Source of the DNA: Mucilaginibacter sp.
GTDB taxonomy: Bacteria; Bacteroidota; Bacteroidia; Sphingobacteriales; Sphingobacteriaceae
Length of the DNA stretch: 64,000 nucleotides
Reading direction: 5' to 3'
Assembly: GCA_025352225.1 (NCBI GenBank)
Contig: JANXTT010000009.1
Coordinates: forward strand, 40,976 to 104,975
Every line of letters starts with the position of its first letter. Position 1 is the stretch's first letter. The notes under the pieces were generated by a model. That model saw only the letters and a program-made list of their open reading frames with translations. It searched no databases and was not told the DNA's origin. This document shows positions 30,283 through 40,290 of this stretch, piece after piece. A program made the translations under genes and the position numbers.

Positions 30283-31413
30283 TCATTGTAATTGATTTAT
30301 AAAAATATCGTAAACATAGGCCGCATAATAATCAGAAGAAACTAATGGGATTAATGATCGTGAAGCTTCTTTAATCTTATTTCTTCTAAGGGTATCGTAG
30401 CATAAACCTTCTATAGCTTTCTTAAAGCACTCAACATTGTCCGATTCACACAATATACCCAACTCCGGCGATGTAAGCAGTTCAATTGCTGCTCCAACTT
30501 TATCACTACTTATTATCGGTACATTTGCAGCGATGGCTTCATTTATTACAACGGCCCAACCGTCATACCTGCTTGCAAAAGCAAAAACATCTGCTATAGC
30601 GAAAAACCCGGGTATATCGGCAGGGTTCTGAAACCCAGCAAATATTATTCGCTTATCATCACCACTAATATCAATCAATTCCTTTTTTAAAGGCCCATCA
30701 CCTATAATAATTAATTTCAAATCAGGATTATTAATAAGCTGAACAGCTTTGATGAGTATATCCATACCTTTTCGTTCTATTAACGATCCCGAAGAAAGAA
30801 TTATCAACTCATCCTTACCCTTATATTTACTTTTAAATGCCTCGTGTTTATCGTTACCCGTGTTTGCAAACGATTTACTATCTATATTATAGGGAATAAT
30901 AAATTTCGCGGTATTTACACCAAATGCCTCAAAACTATCTGCAGCTTTTTTACCAATGCAAAAAATCGCATCGCAGGTAATACTTAGTATTCTTAAGAGA
31001 AACCATTTTAAATAATGCTTAACTTTGTTTTGTACCTCAAATAATGGCTCGGTAAAATATGCTACCTTTTTTGATTTAATCCGACTAATAAACAATGGTA
31101 CTGCTGCATTAGGTATCCAATAACCACCGCCAACAATTATATAATCACTACTATCATTCCAGGCAACTTTAAATATCTGCCAACTAAAATGAAAATCTAC
31201 TACTCTTTTTTGAATAAAATTAGCGATACTGCTGTTTTTAAGTACCGTTACCTCATACTCCTGGTTCAGATTAAAATTCCATTCCCTATTACTTTCTGTA
31301 GCCGAATAATAAATCACCTTTAAATGAAATAATTTAGCCAATTCCAAAAAAAAAGATAACTGATACGGTGTGGGGATATTTGTATAAAAAGAAAGAGTGG
31401 GTTTATTTAGCAT
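30283..31413 (-). CDS. Family 4 glycosyltransferase
   Basis: The 376-residue protein starts LSFYTNIPTPYQLSFFLELA and carries the GT4 C-terminal features LSSGSLIERKGMDILIKAV and FAFASRYDGWAVVINEAIAA. The N-terminal phrase on travelling to the target cell surface sugar is not resolvable. No membrane anchor is seen; it should act at the inner face of the membrane on a lipid-linked acceptor, as neighbouring transferases would. Confidence 0.83.
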   Translation of the reverse strand: MLNKPTLSFYTNIPTPYQLSFFLELAKLFHLKVIYYSATESNREWNFNLNQEYEVTVLKNSSIANFIQKRVVDFHFSWQIFKVAWNDSSDYIIVGGGYWIPNAAVPLFISRIKSKKVAYFTEPLFEVQNKVKHYLKWFLLRILSITCDAIFCIGKKAADSFEAFGVNTAKFIIPYNIDSKSFANTGNDKHEAFKSKYKGKDELIILSSGSLIERKGMDILIKAVQLINNPDLKLIIIGDGPLKKELIDISGDDKRIIFAGFQNPADIPGFFAIADVFAFASRYDGWAVVINEAIAANVPIISSDKVGAAIELLTSPELGILCESDNVECFKKAIEGLCYDTLRRNKIKEASRSLIPLVSSDYYAAYVYDIFINQLQ

Positions 31414-31434
31414 TTTTACTTACCTGTATAATTA

Positions 31435-32646
31435 TTATATAAGTTGTGATAAGCCATCAGCAAAGTTTTCTAAACTGAATTGCTCAACCGTTTCCAAGCA
31501 ATGTGACGATAATTGTTTTAAGTACCCAGGATTATGTAATAGTTTCAGCAAAGCTTTTATCAAATTTTCTACAGAGCAATTGGATAACTGAAGTCCGTTA
31601 TGTTCATTTATTACAACCTCGCCGCAACAAACACTAGCTATTACAGGTAATTGCCACGACATTGCTTCCAATTGAGTCAACCCAAAACCATCAGATAATG
31701 TAGGAAAAAGAAAAACATCTGCGCCTTGGTAATACAAATCTGTTTCTGACCTTGAGGCTACACCCCTATAATTAACGTTTGGCGCTTTCAATAACGATGG
31801 AGCTAATTCATTCTCGCCAACTAATACAAACTCTATCGGATAATTTATGAGTTTTGCGGCGGCAGCCAAAACAAGGTGTATGCCTTTCCTTAAAGTTAAA
31901 GTACCTAAAAACAAACAACGCAATGGCCTACTGGTAGTAAAAACTTCCGGATAAATTCTATTAAACCGAAACTGCTTCGGTTCCATCTGGAAAGGAATGG
32001 GAAGTACCTGTATTTTATCTGCGCTAATACCTTGTTCAATCAACCCTAGCTTGCTCCATTCAGAGTTTACCATGATAATATCCGACAATGAGCATTCCGT
32101 TTTCCATTCCACCCAATAACTATCAGGAGCAGGTTTCCAGTTAGTGGTAAATATATCACCATGAGTGTTAACTATATCTGCTACAATTTGTTCTTCTTTA
32201 TACCCGGGATCGATTTGAAATAAAATTGTTTTTTGATTTCGGTGCTTGGCAACTTCAAATATATTTAATGACGTATAACTAATACCCAGCACAGCTGACT
32301 TAGTCGATAATTTTTTAAATTTTTTTATAGCAATATGCTGAAAATAATAGTTCCTCTTTAAAATTCTCGTCCAGTCACTGTTATATTTAAACCGCAGATA
32401 AATTTCTATTAATAAAAACCGTAAGCTAAATGAGTAAACCATTTGTGAAGGTATACTCGAAGTAAATCTATTAGCAAAGGATTTTACTAAACGTAACGGA
32501 AACCTTGCTAGAAATGATCTTAGTTTATTTGAAGATATCCACGTATCTGTAATAAGAGCCTCCAAATTATTTTTGGATTTTAACGCCTTAGGTAGCAGGT
32601 AATGAGCCCTTGCACCAATATGAATACAAATTATCCGTGGTTTCAT
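31435..32646 (-). CDS. Family 4 glycosyltransferase
   Basis: The 403-residue protein has PRIICIHIGARAHYLLPKAL at the N-terminus. The donor domain contains CLFLGTLTLRKGIHLVLAAA and FPTLSDGFGLTQLEAMSWQL, a clear GT4 signature with E-x7-E-like residues. Its ATG overlaps the stop of the polymerase gene upstream by 4 bases, so the pair is translationally coupled. Confidence 0.85.
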   Translation of the reverse strand: MKPRIICIHIGARAHYLLPKALKSKNNLEALITDTWISSNKLRSFLARFPLRLVKSFANRFTSSIPSQMVYSFSLRFLLIEIYLRFKYNSDWTRILKRNYYFQHIAIKKFKKLSTKSAVLGISYTSLNIFEVAKHRNQKTILFQIDPGYKEEQIVADIVNTHGDIFTTNWKPAPDSYWVEWKTECSLSDIIMVNSEWSKLGLIEQGISADKIQVLPIPFQMEPKQFRFNRIYPEVFTTSRPLRCLFLGTLTLRKGIHLVLAAAAKLINYPIEFVLVGENELAPSLLKAPNVNYRGVASRSETDLYYQGADVFLFPTLSDGFGLTQLEAMSWQLPVIASVCCGEVVINEHNGLQLSNCSVENLIKALLKLLHNPGYLKQLSSHCLETVEQFSLENFADGLSQLI

Positions 32647-33920
32647 GTAGGAGTCATTTTTTTAATCTGTTCTATTATAAGCTGTTTTTTTACAAACTTT
32701 TTGTATCGTCTAACAAAAATAATAAATGGCCAATAACTCATAAAAACAACAGCAAAATCCCCTGGAAGATCCCCGCTTCTTAAAATCGGCACTAAAGATG
32801 ATAACAATATGCCAATACAAAATATGCTTAAAATTGAAGTGAACCCACTAAAGGAGCTGTATAACCTTGCTAATGCCCATGCCCATAAAACAGAAAAAAT
32901 AATAATCGCCGCTTGTGCTCCTTCGGCGTAAAATACACCATAAATAGTAGGTGAGAACCCAACCATCTGGGTTTTTTTTCCATATTTTGCTGCAAAGTTT
33001 TGAAACCAACCAGCCAATGGCTTGCTAGGCCAAATTGCACGTGGAATTGGCCGCAGTACTATGTCCAAATGTTCTAAACCATAATCATAATCTAAATATC
33101 TGGGATATATCTCGTACATCATCATAAACCCATCTATAAAGTTAATATCGTCAGCAATAAGCATTCTTTGAAAACTAAGATCCAAGATTTGCCTATAAGA
33201 CACTTTTTTATTTGCTACGTATGTCAAAGTTCTTGCGACAGAAAATATTGTCATCATAAAAAATATTCCCGCTATAATATAAAAAACCTTTAAGGATGGT
33301 TTTATGTTGCGAACCATGTAATAACCTATCGGTATCATCCATCCCAGAAATTGGAACCGAAGTCCAGAACTCCAGGTCAGATAAGTCATAAAAAAAAACA
33401 AACCAATATAAAATATTTTAACTATACCCTTTTTCGTGTCTGTATTTATGATAACAAGAAATAAAAGAATGATAAAAGAAGTATTGCCTAATTTCCCTAA
33501 AAACCCATATCCACCGGCATTACTTTTAGCTAAGGCAATTTGCAAAACCGAAAAAACCGCCAATCCAACTATTATATATGGCTTTTTTGAAAGTATAAAT
33601 TCTTTCAAATAGTTATCATTATCGCGTATTCGCTTTTTATTTGGGTTGTAAAAACCCATAAAAGAATACATTAATATGCTGGTACCTATTAATATTAAAA
33701 CGCTTACTTCGTAAGCTATTTTTAAATTAAATACAAAATCTACCCCATAATCATAATTAACCCACTCCCCGTATCCTAATTCCAGAGAAAGCAGCCTATA
33801 TTGTACCATAATATTAAAAAATGCAAGAAAAAAAGGAATCTCACATTTCTTATTTATATAATAATAAATACCTGTTATGAGGTTTAATATTAGTATAGTA
33901 TATATGGTGTACTTATCCAT
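32643..33920 (-). CDS. O-antigen/oligosaccharide repeat-unit polymerase-like membrane protein (Wzy-like)
   Basis: The 425-residue protein has about ten or eleven hydrophobic segments and a large central loop (around 230-330) containing DLSFQRMLIADDINFIDGFM and RPIPRAIWPSKPLAGWFQ. This is the pattern of Wzy-type O-antigen polymerases, in which a big periplasmic loop binds the growing chain. Primary sequence conservation is low in this family, so the assignment rests on topology and on location among glycosyltransferases. Its presence beside an ABC exporter (60.4-62.7 kb) is odd, because Wzy normally works with a Wzx flippase. Confidence 0.72.
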   Translation of the reverse strand: MDKYTIYTILILNLITGIYYYINKKCEIPFFLAFFNIMVQYRLLSLELGYGEWVNYDYGVDFVFNLKIAYEVSVLILIGTSILMYSFMGFYNPNKKRIRDNDNYLKEFILSKKPYIIVGLAVFSVLQIALAKSNAGGYGFLGKLGNTSFIILLFLVIINTDTKKGIVKIFYIGLFFFMTYLTWSSGLRFQFLGWMIPIGYYMVRNIKPSLKVFYIIAGIFFMMTIFSVARTLTYVANKKVSYRQILDLSFQRMLIADDINFIDGFMMMYEIYPRYLDYDYGLEHLDIVLRPIPRAIWPSKPLAGWFQNFAAKYGKKTQMVGFSPTIYGVFYAEGAQAAIIIFSVLWAWALARLYSSFSGFTSILSIFCIGILLSSLVPILRSGDLPGDFAVVFMSYWPFIIFVRRYKKFVKKQLIIEQIKKMTPT

Positions 33921-33976
33921 TTATTTTTTAATATATATTTGATGATTACAAATTGATAGTATATTAACCCTATCAA

Positions 33977-34516
33977 TTATTCTAAAATTGGAGAATAACT
34001 TAATTTATAATTAAGATCATTTTTTCTTTTCCTGATAAATTTGCCCGGGTTTCCAGCTATTATATCATTTGCATTTGTACTTTTATGAATTACAGCCCCA
34101 GCTGCAATTACAGAACCGTCATCAATACTGACGTTTGGTAGTATTGTTACTCCGGATGCGATCCATACATGATGACCAATTATAACATCTCCACCATACA
34201 AAGCATGCACCGGCGAATCCGGGTTATGGCCTAAAGTCCAAATACGTGTGTATGGTCCTATGTCTGTATCTCTATTGATATGAATTGAATGCAAACGGCA
34301 ATCAAGTAAACAATATTGGTTAATTACAACATTTTCTTCTATACGTACATTCCAAAAATTCAATATTCTACAATGCATCAAGATAACCACACTTGGATGA
34401 ATTTTCCGATTAATCATTCGCAGAAATAATAAACGAAAGAAATGAACTGGTATATGTGTTATAATATTATTGTATAAATAATTGAGCACAGCTCCCCCTA
34501 TCAGTCGTATACTCAT
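33977..34516 (-). CDS. Acyltransferase of the left-handed beta-helix (WbbJ/LacA-like) type
   Basis: The 179-residue protein has hexapeptide turns VRIEENVVINQYCLLDCR, DTDIGPYTRIWTLGHNPDSP and IIGHHVWIASGVTILPNVSI, ending with AGNPGKFIRKRK. The His in LGHNPD is in the usual catalytic loop position. It probably acetylates a sugar hydroxyl in the repeat. It overlaps the upstream glycosyltransferase gene by 4 bases. Confidence 0.84.
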   Translation of the reverse strand: MSIRLIGGAVLNYLYNNIITHIPVHFFRLLFLRMINRKIHPSVVILMHCRILNFWNVRIEENVVINQYCLLDCRLHSIHINRDTDIGPYTRIWTLGHNPDSPVHALYGGDVIIGHHVWIASGVTILPNVSIDDGSVIAAGAVIHKSTNANDIIAGNPGKFIRKRKNDLNYKLSYSPILE

Positions 34517-35652
34517 GGCATTTTTAAGTGTTTAAACGATTCAACCGCAATATCAACATTCTTTTTCCAACTTGCGCTCTCTTCATAATTTACCCATGCA
34601 CTATCAAATGAATTTCCATCTGTATCAGCAAGCTGCTTTATTGAGCGGATAAATTCTTCCATATTATCTGGCGGTACAAGTATCCCTAATTTATATTGAT
34701 GCACTACTTGTTGTAATGCACTCGGCGTATTAGTTACCAATAGCTTTTTTTTATAAGGAGCAATTAAATTTAAAATTCCGCTTTGCGATGTGAAACTAAC
34801 CTTGTAGTAAAGCAATATGATGTCGCAAGCAGCAATAGCTGTGTTTAATTCATTTTCACTTAAAAATCGTTCTATCCATATCACTTGTTCATGCAAGCCA
34901 AGGATTTTTATTTTTTGTTTATAAGCTTCAACCGGCACATTAGCACTTGATTTTGAGCCAGCAACTAATAATTGAAAATCTGGAAGTTTTCCAAGGGCTT
35001 CAATTACAAAATTATAATTTTTTTCATCACGTATATTACCTAGTATACCAATTAAGTATTTTTGCTTTTTGTGTTGATTGATTTGACGTAAAAAATCTTC
35101 GTCAAAATCAACAGGTGGATATATACCATGTGGTACCGCTACGCTAATTAAATTACTTTTGTAATATGGCTTGTCGGGCAGATATCCATGATAAAAAGCA
35201 ATATCTATAACAGACATTACACTTTTCATAGTAATTACTGATAAAGCAACTAAAGGCAAGTACTTATCCCGATCGGGATCGTGAAGCATAACAGCGAAAG
35301 TATGCCGATTTCGTAAGTCTTTAAACCATCTACACCATAAAGGAGCCGTTAATTGATCAAAATCATTAAATATTACAAATGAAGGGGCACTCCTTTTTAA
35401 ATAACGAACCAACCTTAACGGATTAACAATGCTTCTATATATAAAATGGAGTTTTCTTAATATTTTATTCTTAAATGGCGGAGCATCTGTCATCAATATA
35501 CGCTTGATGTTCTCACCTTTTGCATGAGAATTACCGGGCATCAAAAGAGTTACGTTTTTTACTTCAGAATGTTCTTTATAGGCATTGAGAATGGCTTGTG
35601 AATATTCATAATTGCCGCCAGTACTATTGATGTTATAAATAATTATATTCAT
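34513..35652 (-). CDS. Glycosyltransferase, GT-B fold, GT4-like
   Basis: The 379-residue protein has a short N-terminal IIYNINSTGGNYEYSQAILN and a donor domain with IGILGNIRDEKNYNFVIEAL and IILLYYKVSFTSQSGILNLI. The last motif replaces the usual E-x7-E region with a Ser-rich segment, so it belongs to a more divergent branch of the GT4-like group. The 4-base overlap with the acyltransferase downstream supports joint translation. Confidence 0.76.
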   Translation of the reverse strand: MNIIIYNINSTGGNYEYSQAILNAYKEHSEVKNVTLLMPGNSHAKGENIKRILMTDAPPFKNKILRKLHFIYRSIVNPLRLVRYLKRSAPSFVIFNDFDQLTAPLWCRWFKDLRNRHTFAVMLHDPDRDKYLPLVALSVITMKSVMSVIDIAFYHGYLPDKPYYKSNLISVAVPHGIYPPVDFDEDFLRQINQHKKQKYLIGILGNIRDEKNYNFVIEALGKLPDFQLLVAGSKSSANVPVEAYKQKIKILGLHEQVIWIERFLSENELNTAIAACDIILLYYKVSFTSQSGILNLIAPYKKKLLVTNTPSALQQVVHQYKLGILVPPDNMEEFIRSIKQLADTDGNSFDSAWVNYEESASWKKNVDIAVESFKHLKMP

Positions 35653-35747
35653 ACTGTGGGAGCAATAAATTTAGTTATGTGTTAAAAAACAACTATTAAC
35701 TATTATAATTTCAATTATTAATTTGTAACAAGCATACTTATTAGCAA

Positions 35748-36779
35748 TCACAATTTTTGTTTCAGCAATTGAGCTTGTTGTTTTTGGAAGGGTGTTGAAA
35801 AAAAATACCCCTTTAAGTATCCATGTATGTAACTCTGTCTGGTTTTTTCAAGAAGATAAAATCCATATAAAAAAACCTTCAAATTATACTTTTTACTTTT
35901 GAATTTAATCCAATTTTTAGTATAACCGATGTATGATCTTAATCCTATCAATAACAAAAAGTTTATAAATAAAAACGGTATAGATAAATGTTTCGTTATC
36001 ACCATTCCAACGTTTGCTATTGTTAACAGAAGCAATACATACCTGATTATTGTTTCTGTTAAGTTTGATAAAAAACTACGGGTATTAACTTTGGCTTCTC
36101 CATCCCCTAATCCGTACCTATAAGCTTCTTTTACGTATCCAACTGCCGCTTTATGACGCCCCCAAAAAACTCCCTTATGCTCTACTGGATAAATACTATA
36201 TCCTAAAAATTTTATTTGTTTACCAAAAACCAAATCATCGGCTGCAAGAGTAAGCCATTCACAGTATCCTCCAACTTTATTGTATACTTCTTTGTAGTAA
36301 GCAATAGAACGTGAAGACGGAATAAACCATGATGCTTTTACATCTACGTTATAACCTGCCGATAAAACATATGCGGCCTTTGCGGGTATAGTTTCAATAT
36401 CATCTTCAAGTACGCCAAATGCACCACCTACAACCTTTACGGCGGGGTTTTTAAAAGGAGTTATAAGCGTGTTAAGCCAATCTTTGGCAAACCTGCATCC
36501 AAAATCTGTACTAACTATTAGTTCATTTTTTGCAGCCCTAATAGCCATGTTTCTTCCTTCAGCAACATTACAACGATTTTTCTGTAATACAACAATAGGA
36601 ATTTCAGATTTTTTGCTCCACTCCAAAAGCATCTCGTAAGTACCGTCTGTTGAACCCGCATCAGTAATTATAATTTCTGACGGATGTAATGTTTGTTGAT
36701 TTAAATCACTTATAGTTTGCTCCAGGCGTTTATATTCATTAAATACTGTGGAAACTAAACTAAACTTTGTGTGACTCAT
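35748..36779 (-). CDS. Family 2 glycosyltransferase with C-terminal membrane segments
   Basis: The 343-residue GT-A protein starts FSLVSTVFNEYKRLEQTISD and has the usual IITDAGSTDGTYEMLLEW and LIVSTDFGCRFAKDWL. Two hydrophobic segments near residues 230-275 should anchor it. The first metal motif is unusual: TDFG stands where a D-x-D is expected. An ATG six codons upstream (36797) is also possible; the shorter start gives less overlap with the acyltransferase gene upstream. Confidence 0.82.
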   Translation of the reverse strand: MSHTKFSLVSTVFNEYKRLEQTISDLNQQTLHPSEIIITDAGSTDGTYEMLLEWSKKSEIPIVVLQKNRCNVAEGRNMAIRAAKNELIVSTDFGCRFAKDWLNTLITPFKNPAVKVVGGAFGVLEDDIETIPAKAAYVLSAGYNVDVKASWFIPSSRSIAYYKEVYNKVGGYCEWLTLAADDLVFGKQIKFLGYSIYPVEHKGVFWGRHKAAVGYVKEAYRYGLGDGEAKVNTRSFLSNLTETIIRYVLLLLTIANVGMVITKHLSIPFLFINFLLLIGLRSYIGYTKNWIKFKSKKYNLKVFLYGFYLLEKTRQSYIHGYLKGYFFSTPFQKQQAQLLKQKL

Positions 36780-38046
36780 AATAAGCTCCATTCGCATTAA
36801 TTTTTTTACTGTAAAATAATTTCTTTACCCACGTTTGAAACCTTTTTTCCAGAATATAGCTGATACCGATAACCAAAACAATAAAAATGATTAGCCGGAT
36901 TATAAAATATACTCCTGTACTTGAAAAAAACAGAATCTTACTAAAAAGAACTAATATTGGAAAATGTATGATATAAATGCCGTAGGAAATACTGCCTAAC
37001 CATTTACCGGCATTAATAAAGCGCATGCTAATGTGATTTATAATTGATGTATTGCTAAAAAACAAAAACAAACTTATACAATAAAATATAGAAGATACGA
37101 TTATGGTTAATCGCGTTTCGGAACTATAAGTTTTAATAAAAGTGTAAATGCAAAGTACTGGAATTACCTGAAGCACTAAAATCCAGATTTTTTTGTATCG
37201 AAAGTTAATATTGCTAAATACAGTAATAAAAACGAAACAATAAGGCAAAAACATTAAATCGGCGAAGCCTACTTTGGTTTTGGCCCAATAAATATTAGTT
37301 GGAAACTCCAAGTAATGCTTAAAAAAGTGCATACTTAAGTTATTAAAAATTGTAGAAGTGATATGAAAAGAACTCATTGATAATATTAAAAACACATTAC
37401 TCATGAGTAAACTGGGTTTTGCATCTTGCTCTTTTGTAGTAAAATATCTAGCAATTATTAAACCTAATATCCAAAAACTTAAACCATTTAAATATGTAGA
37501 GATTATCGGTGTATGAATATGTGAAAAGAGAAAGTAATTAATAAAGCTTATAATTATAGAGCACATAAAAATCAAAAAAGGATTAATATTAAAATATGAA
37601 ATTGGAATAAAAAGCAGATAATATACAACTTCGTAGTGTAATGACCACACCGGACCATTCTCCATTATTACAGGTGATAAAAGATCCTGCATTAAAGTAA
37701 AGTTACATATAACAGTAAAAAGTTGATAATTTGCCGATTTAACCAGAAGCGCCAATATCAGACTTATAAAATATATTGGATAAATTCTAACAAAACGTTT
37801 TTTTAAATAAATTAAAATTGTAGAAGACATTAACTTATTTTTATTACTTATTCCAATTACATAGCCTGAAAGCATGAAAAAAACTAATACGCATAAATTA
37901 CCAGGCGGTAAAAATGCATTTAAAAAGCTGGGATGATAGTTAGCATCAATGTGATTCACAATTATATGTTGCATAACAACAATTACCGCGGCAAATCCTC
38001 TCAAGGCTTCTAAACTATTATCAATCTTTAAATTATCTGCTTTCAT
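36760..38046 (-). CDS. Acyltransferase family 3 (OafA/YrhL-like) membrane protein
   Basis: The 428-residue polytopic protein begins LEALRGFAAVIVVMQHIIVN with the conserved Arg and the catalytic His of the family, and has about ten membrane helices. AFLPPGNLCVLVFFMLSGYVI is the second family block. Such proteins O-acetylate (or otherwise acylate) surface glycans from the periplasmic side. It overlaps the next GT2 gene by 20 or 38 bases, depending on start. Confidence 0.9.
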   Translation of the reverse strand: MKADNLKIDNSLEALRGFAAVIVVMQHIIVNHIDANYHPSFLNAFLPPGNLCVLVFFMLSGYVIGISNKNKLMSSTILIYLKKRFVRIYPIYFISLILALLVKSANYQLFTVICNFTLMQDLLSPVIMENGPVWSLHYEVVYYLLFIPISYFNINPFLIFMCSIIISFINYFLFSHIHTPIISTYLNGLSFWILGLIIARYFTTKEQDAKPSLLMSNVFLILSMSSFHITSTIFNNLSMHFFKHYLEFPTNIYWAKTKVGFADLMFLPYCFVFITVFSNINFRYKKIWILVLQVIPVLCIYTFIKTYSSETRLTIIVSSIFYCISLFLFFSNTSIINHISMRFINAGKWLGSISYGIYIIHFPILVLFSKILFFSSTGVYFIIRLIIFIVLVIGISYILEKRFQTWVKKLFYSKKINANGAYYESHKV

Positions 38047-38052
38047 CTTTAA

Positions 38053-39324
38053 CTAAGATAAAATATTAGTCGTGTTTATTTCTGTATGTAGTTCAAACGC
38101 AGCTTCAATAGCCTTATCCATATTGTAGTATTCCCACTCCGCGAAACGGCCTAATAAATAGATGCCCCGTTGCTCTAACAGAAATTTAGCTTTAGCAATT
38201 TCAGTACGGGTTCTTTTATCTTGTATAACATATGAATTAGGTTCATAATTAAATGCAAGAGGTTTAAGATTACCTGGAAGCTTCTTTATTTCTTCTACCA
38301 TAACCCCATAATCTATTTTACCTGAAAACTCCACTACACAGGTTCTCCTTTCAGACCCAAGATTATTAGAATCACTGAAATTTCCAGTATAAATTATCCG
38401 ATGAGCCTTTGTAAAGTCTTCTGGTATATATAACCATGATATATCATTTTCGTCTGTTTCACAAAATAGATTTGATGTACCATTTGATCGCAGTTTTTCC
38501 AAATAAGAAACATCTATGCCGCCATCAGATAATATCTTTTTACAAAAGTCAGGCAACTTTCTTACATCACCACAATAGATAATTTTATCATACTGCTGGT
38601 CGTCCTGTAATCTCAATTTACCATCTATATTCTCTATTTTACTAACTTCAAATTCGGTTTGTATGGTTAATCCGCTTTTCAGCCTATCCACGATAAATTG
38701 AGAGCCACCATATTTAGGATAATAAAATGAAGAATGAACCATATTTCCTTCTTCTTCACGCAGAATATTACTTTCAATAATTTCCTGAAGGTTTGGCATA
38801 GGTAATTTCCCTTCTAGCCATTCCATAGCCACAGTACTTAAATCAGTTTGCCAAATTTTTTTATTATAGGGTTTAAAATACAGCTCATAAAAGGTATTGC
38901 CGAAACTATTTTGCAAAAAAAGTTCAAAATTATCATGCTCAAAAGGTGAAATCTTAGGCTTTTTTTGAAGTTCAAGTAACTCGGTAGTGATTTTCTTAAC
39001 TGTTATTTTATCAAATAAATAAATGTAGTTTTCTATCGGATAACCTATAATTGCATTGTTAAAAAAAACCTTCGCATTTCGTTTTGCCTTTACAAATTCA
39101 TTGTCTCTATCAAAATGCGACCAAAACCACTCTAATACATGCTCGTTCCGGGCATTAAATACATGCCCGCCCACTTTATGGAATAAACAATTATTTACGC
39201 GTTCGCATTTTATAAGCCCACCTGGTCTTTCTCCCTTTTCATAAAGTACAACCTCATGTTCCGCTTGTAACATTCTGGCGATACTTAATCCCGATATACC
39301 AGTTCCTATTATAGCAATTTTCAT
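38053..39324 (-). CDS. FAD-dependent oxidoreductase resembling UDP-galactopyranose mutase
   Basis: The 423-residue flavoprotein has the dinucleotide motif IGTGISGLSIARML and ERPGGLIKC, then VGGHVFNARNEHVLEWFW and YFKPYNKKIWQTDLSTVAMEW. The layout and the GGHVF block resemble UDP-galactopyranose mutases and related NAD(P)-binding amine-oxidase-like proteins in polysaccharide loci. If it is a mutase, it would convert a UDP-pyranose to the furanose form. It lies next to a GT14-type transferase. Sequence similarity to classical Glf is only partial, so the reaction is uncertain. Confidence 0.68.
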   Translation of the reverse strand: MKIAIIGTGISGLSIARMLQAEHEVVLYEKGERPGGLIKCERVNNCLFHKVGGHVFNARNEHVLEWFWSHFDRDNEFVKAKRNAKVFFNNAIIGYPIENYIYLFDKITVKKITTELLELQKKPKISPFEHDNFELFLQNSFGNTFYELYFKPYNKKIWQTDLSTVAMEWLEGKLPMPNLQEIIESNILREEEGNMVHSSFYYPKYGGSQFIVDRLKSGLTIQTEFEVSKIENIDGKLRLQDDQQYDKIIYCGDVRKLPDFCKKILSDGGIDVSYLEKLRSNGTSNLFCETDENDISWLYIPEDFTKAHRIIYTGNFSDSNNLGSERRTCVVEFSGKIDYGVMVEEIKKLPGNLKPLAFNYEPNSYVIQDKRTRTEIAKAKFLLEQRGIYLLGRFAEWEYYNMDKAIEAAFELHTEINTTNILS

Positions 39325-39346
39325 ATTATGTTTTATGTTTTCACTA

Positions 39347-40246
39347 TTAGATATCGCTTAAAAGCTCTCTGTTAATTAATTCAATAAGTTCAGATGATTG
39401 TTCCCAATTAAATTTTCGAGCAAATAAAGCTTTGCTTTTTTTAATTGCCTCCCAATGTTCTAATGTTAATGTATTGGGATGCCAATCTTTCGCATTTGTC
39501 CAATCAATAAAACGATGATAGTCATTTGAACCAATTAAATCCTTTTGATTTTTAACAAATGTTTGAATAAGAATTTCATCCGGACTCGCATTTTTATCGG
39601 GAGCGGTATTAGCCTTAGCAATGTACTGAGTAATAGGATGATTGACTATATCGGCCTGTAATATTCTGTCAACCGTTTTCCTATTAAAGAAATACCAATC
39701 AGAACCAGCATATGGATACATTAGATCATTAAATGGCGTTTTATTTCTATCAATTGGAATTCTAATACTACGCCAATAGAATTTTCCTTTTCGTGATAAA
39801 AAAGGAATTTTCCCTATCCGTCTAGTAAAAAGAGCCTGATAATGCCATTTATATATACTTTCATACCGCAATCCCAAAGGATGATTTTCCATATAATAGT
39901 CACAATCAGCTTCTTCAAAAAAGTTTAATATCTGATTTATATTCTTTATTGGATAACAATTAGGACTAATTGAGATAAGCCAGTCAAAGTCAGGTGAAAC
40001 TGTTTTAAGTTTCGTAAATGCATCAATAATGGCCGGAATTTTTGAAACATGCCCCCATTGCGTTTTATGATAAGGGATTACCATATTCAGATTGTACTTT
40101 TCAATTAGCACTTCGGAAAAGTCACTCTTGTTATAATCATGATGAATAGCTATGGTAGACCCAGGAATCTCATTGAGCCTAGTTAAAAGCCGTTCAAAAA
40201 GCTGATCAGGCTCTTTATGAGACAATATAGAAAATGCCAGTTTCAT
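39347..40246 (-). CDS. Core-2/I-branching-type (GT14) beta-1,6-N-acetylglucosaminyltransferase-like protein
   Basis: The 299-residue protein starts KLAFSILSHKEPDQLFERLL and has IAIHHDYNKSDFSEVL, WLISISPNCYPIKNINQIL and PYAGSDWYFFNRKTVDRIL, which form the DUF/GT14 series known from animal branching enzymes and also found in bacteria. It has no signal or membrane anchor here. It may add a branch to the repeat unit. Donor specificity (GlcNAc or xylose) cannot be decided. Confidence 0.8.
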   Translation of the reverse strand: MKLAFSILSHKEPDQLFERLLTRLNEIPGSTIAIHHDYNKSDFSEVLIEKYNLNMVIPYHKTQWGHVSKIPAIIDAFTKLKTVSPDFDWLISISPNCYPIKNINQILNFFEEADCDYYMENHPLGLRYESIYKWHYQALFTRRIGKIPFLSRKGKFYWRSIRIPIDRNKTPFNDLMYPYAGSDWYFFNRKTVDRILQADIVNHPITQYIAKANTAPDKNASPDEILIQTFVKNQKDLIGSNDYHRFIDWTNAKDWHPNTLTLEHWEAIKKSKALFARKFNWEQSSELIELINRELLSDI

Positions 40247-40290
40247 TTATTTTTTATAATTCGTGTAACTATTCTTTATTAAAGCGTTCA

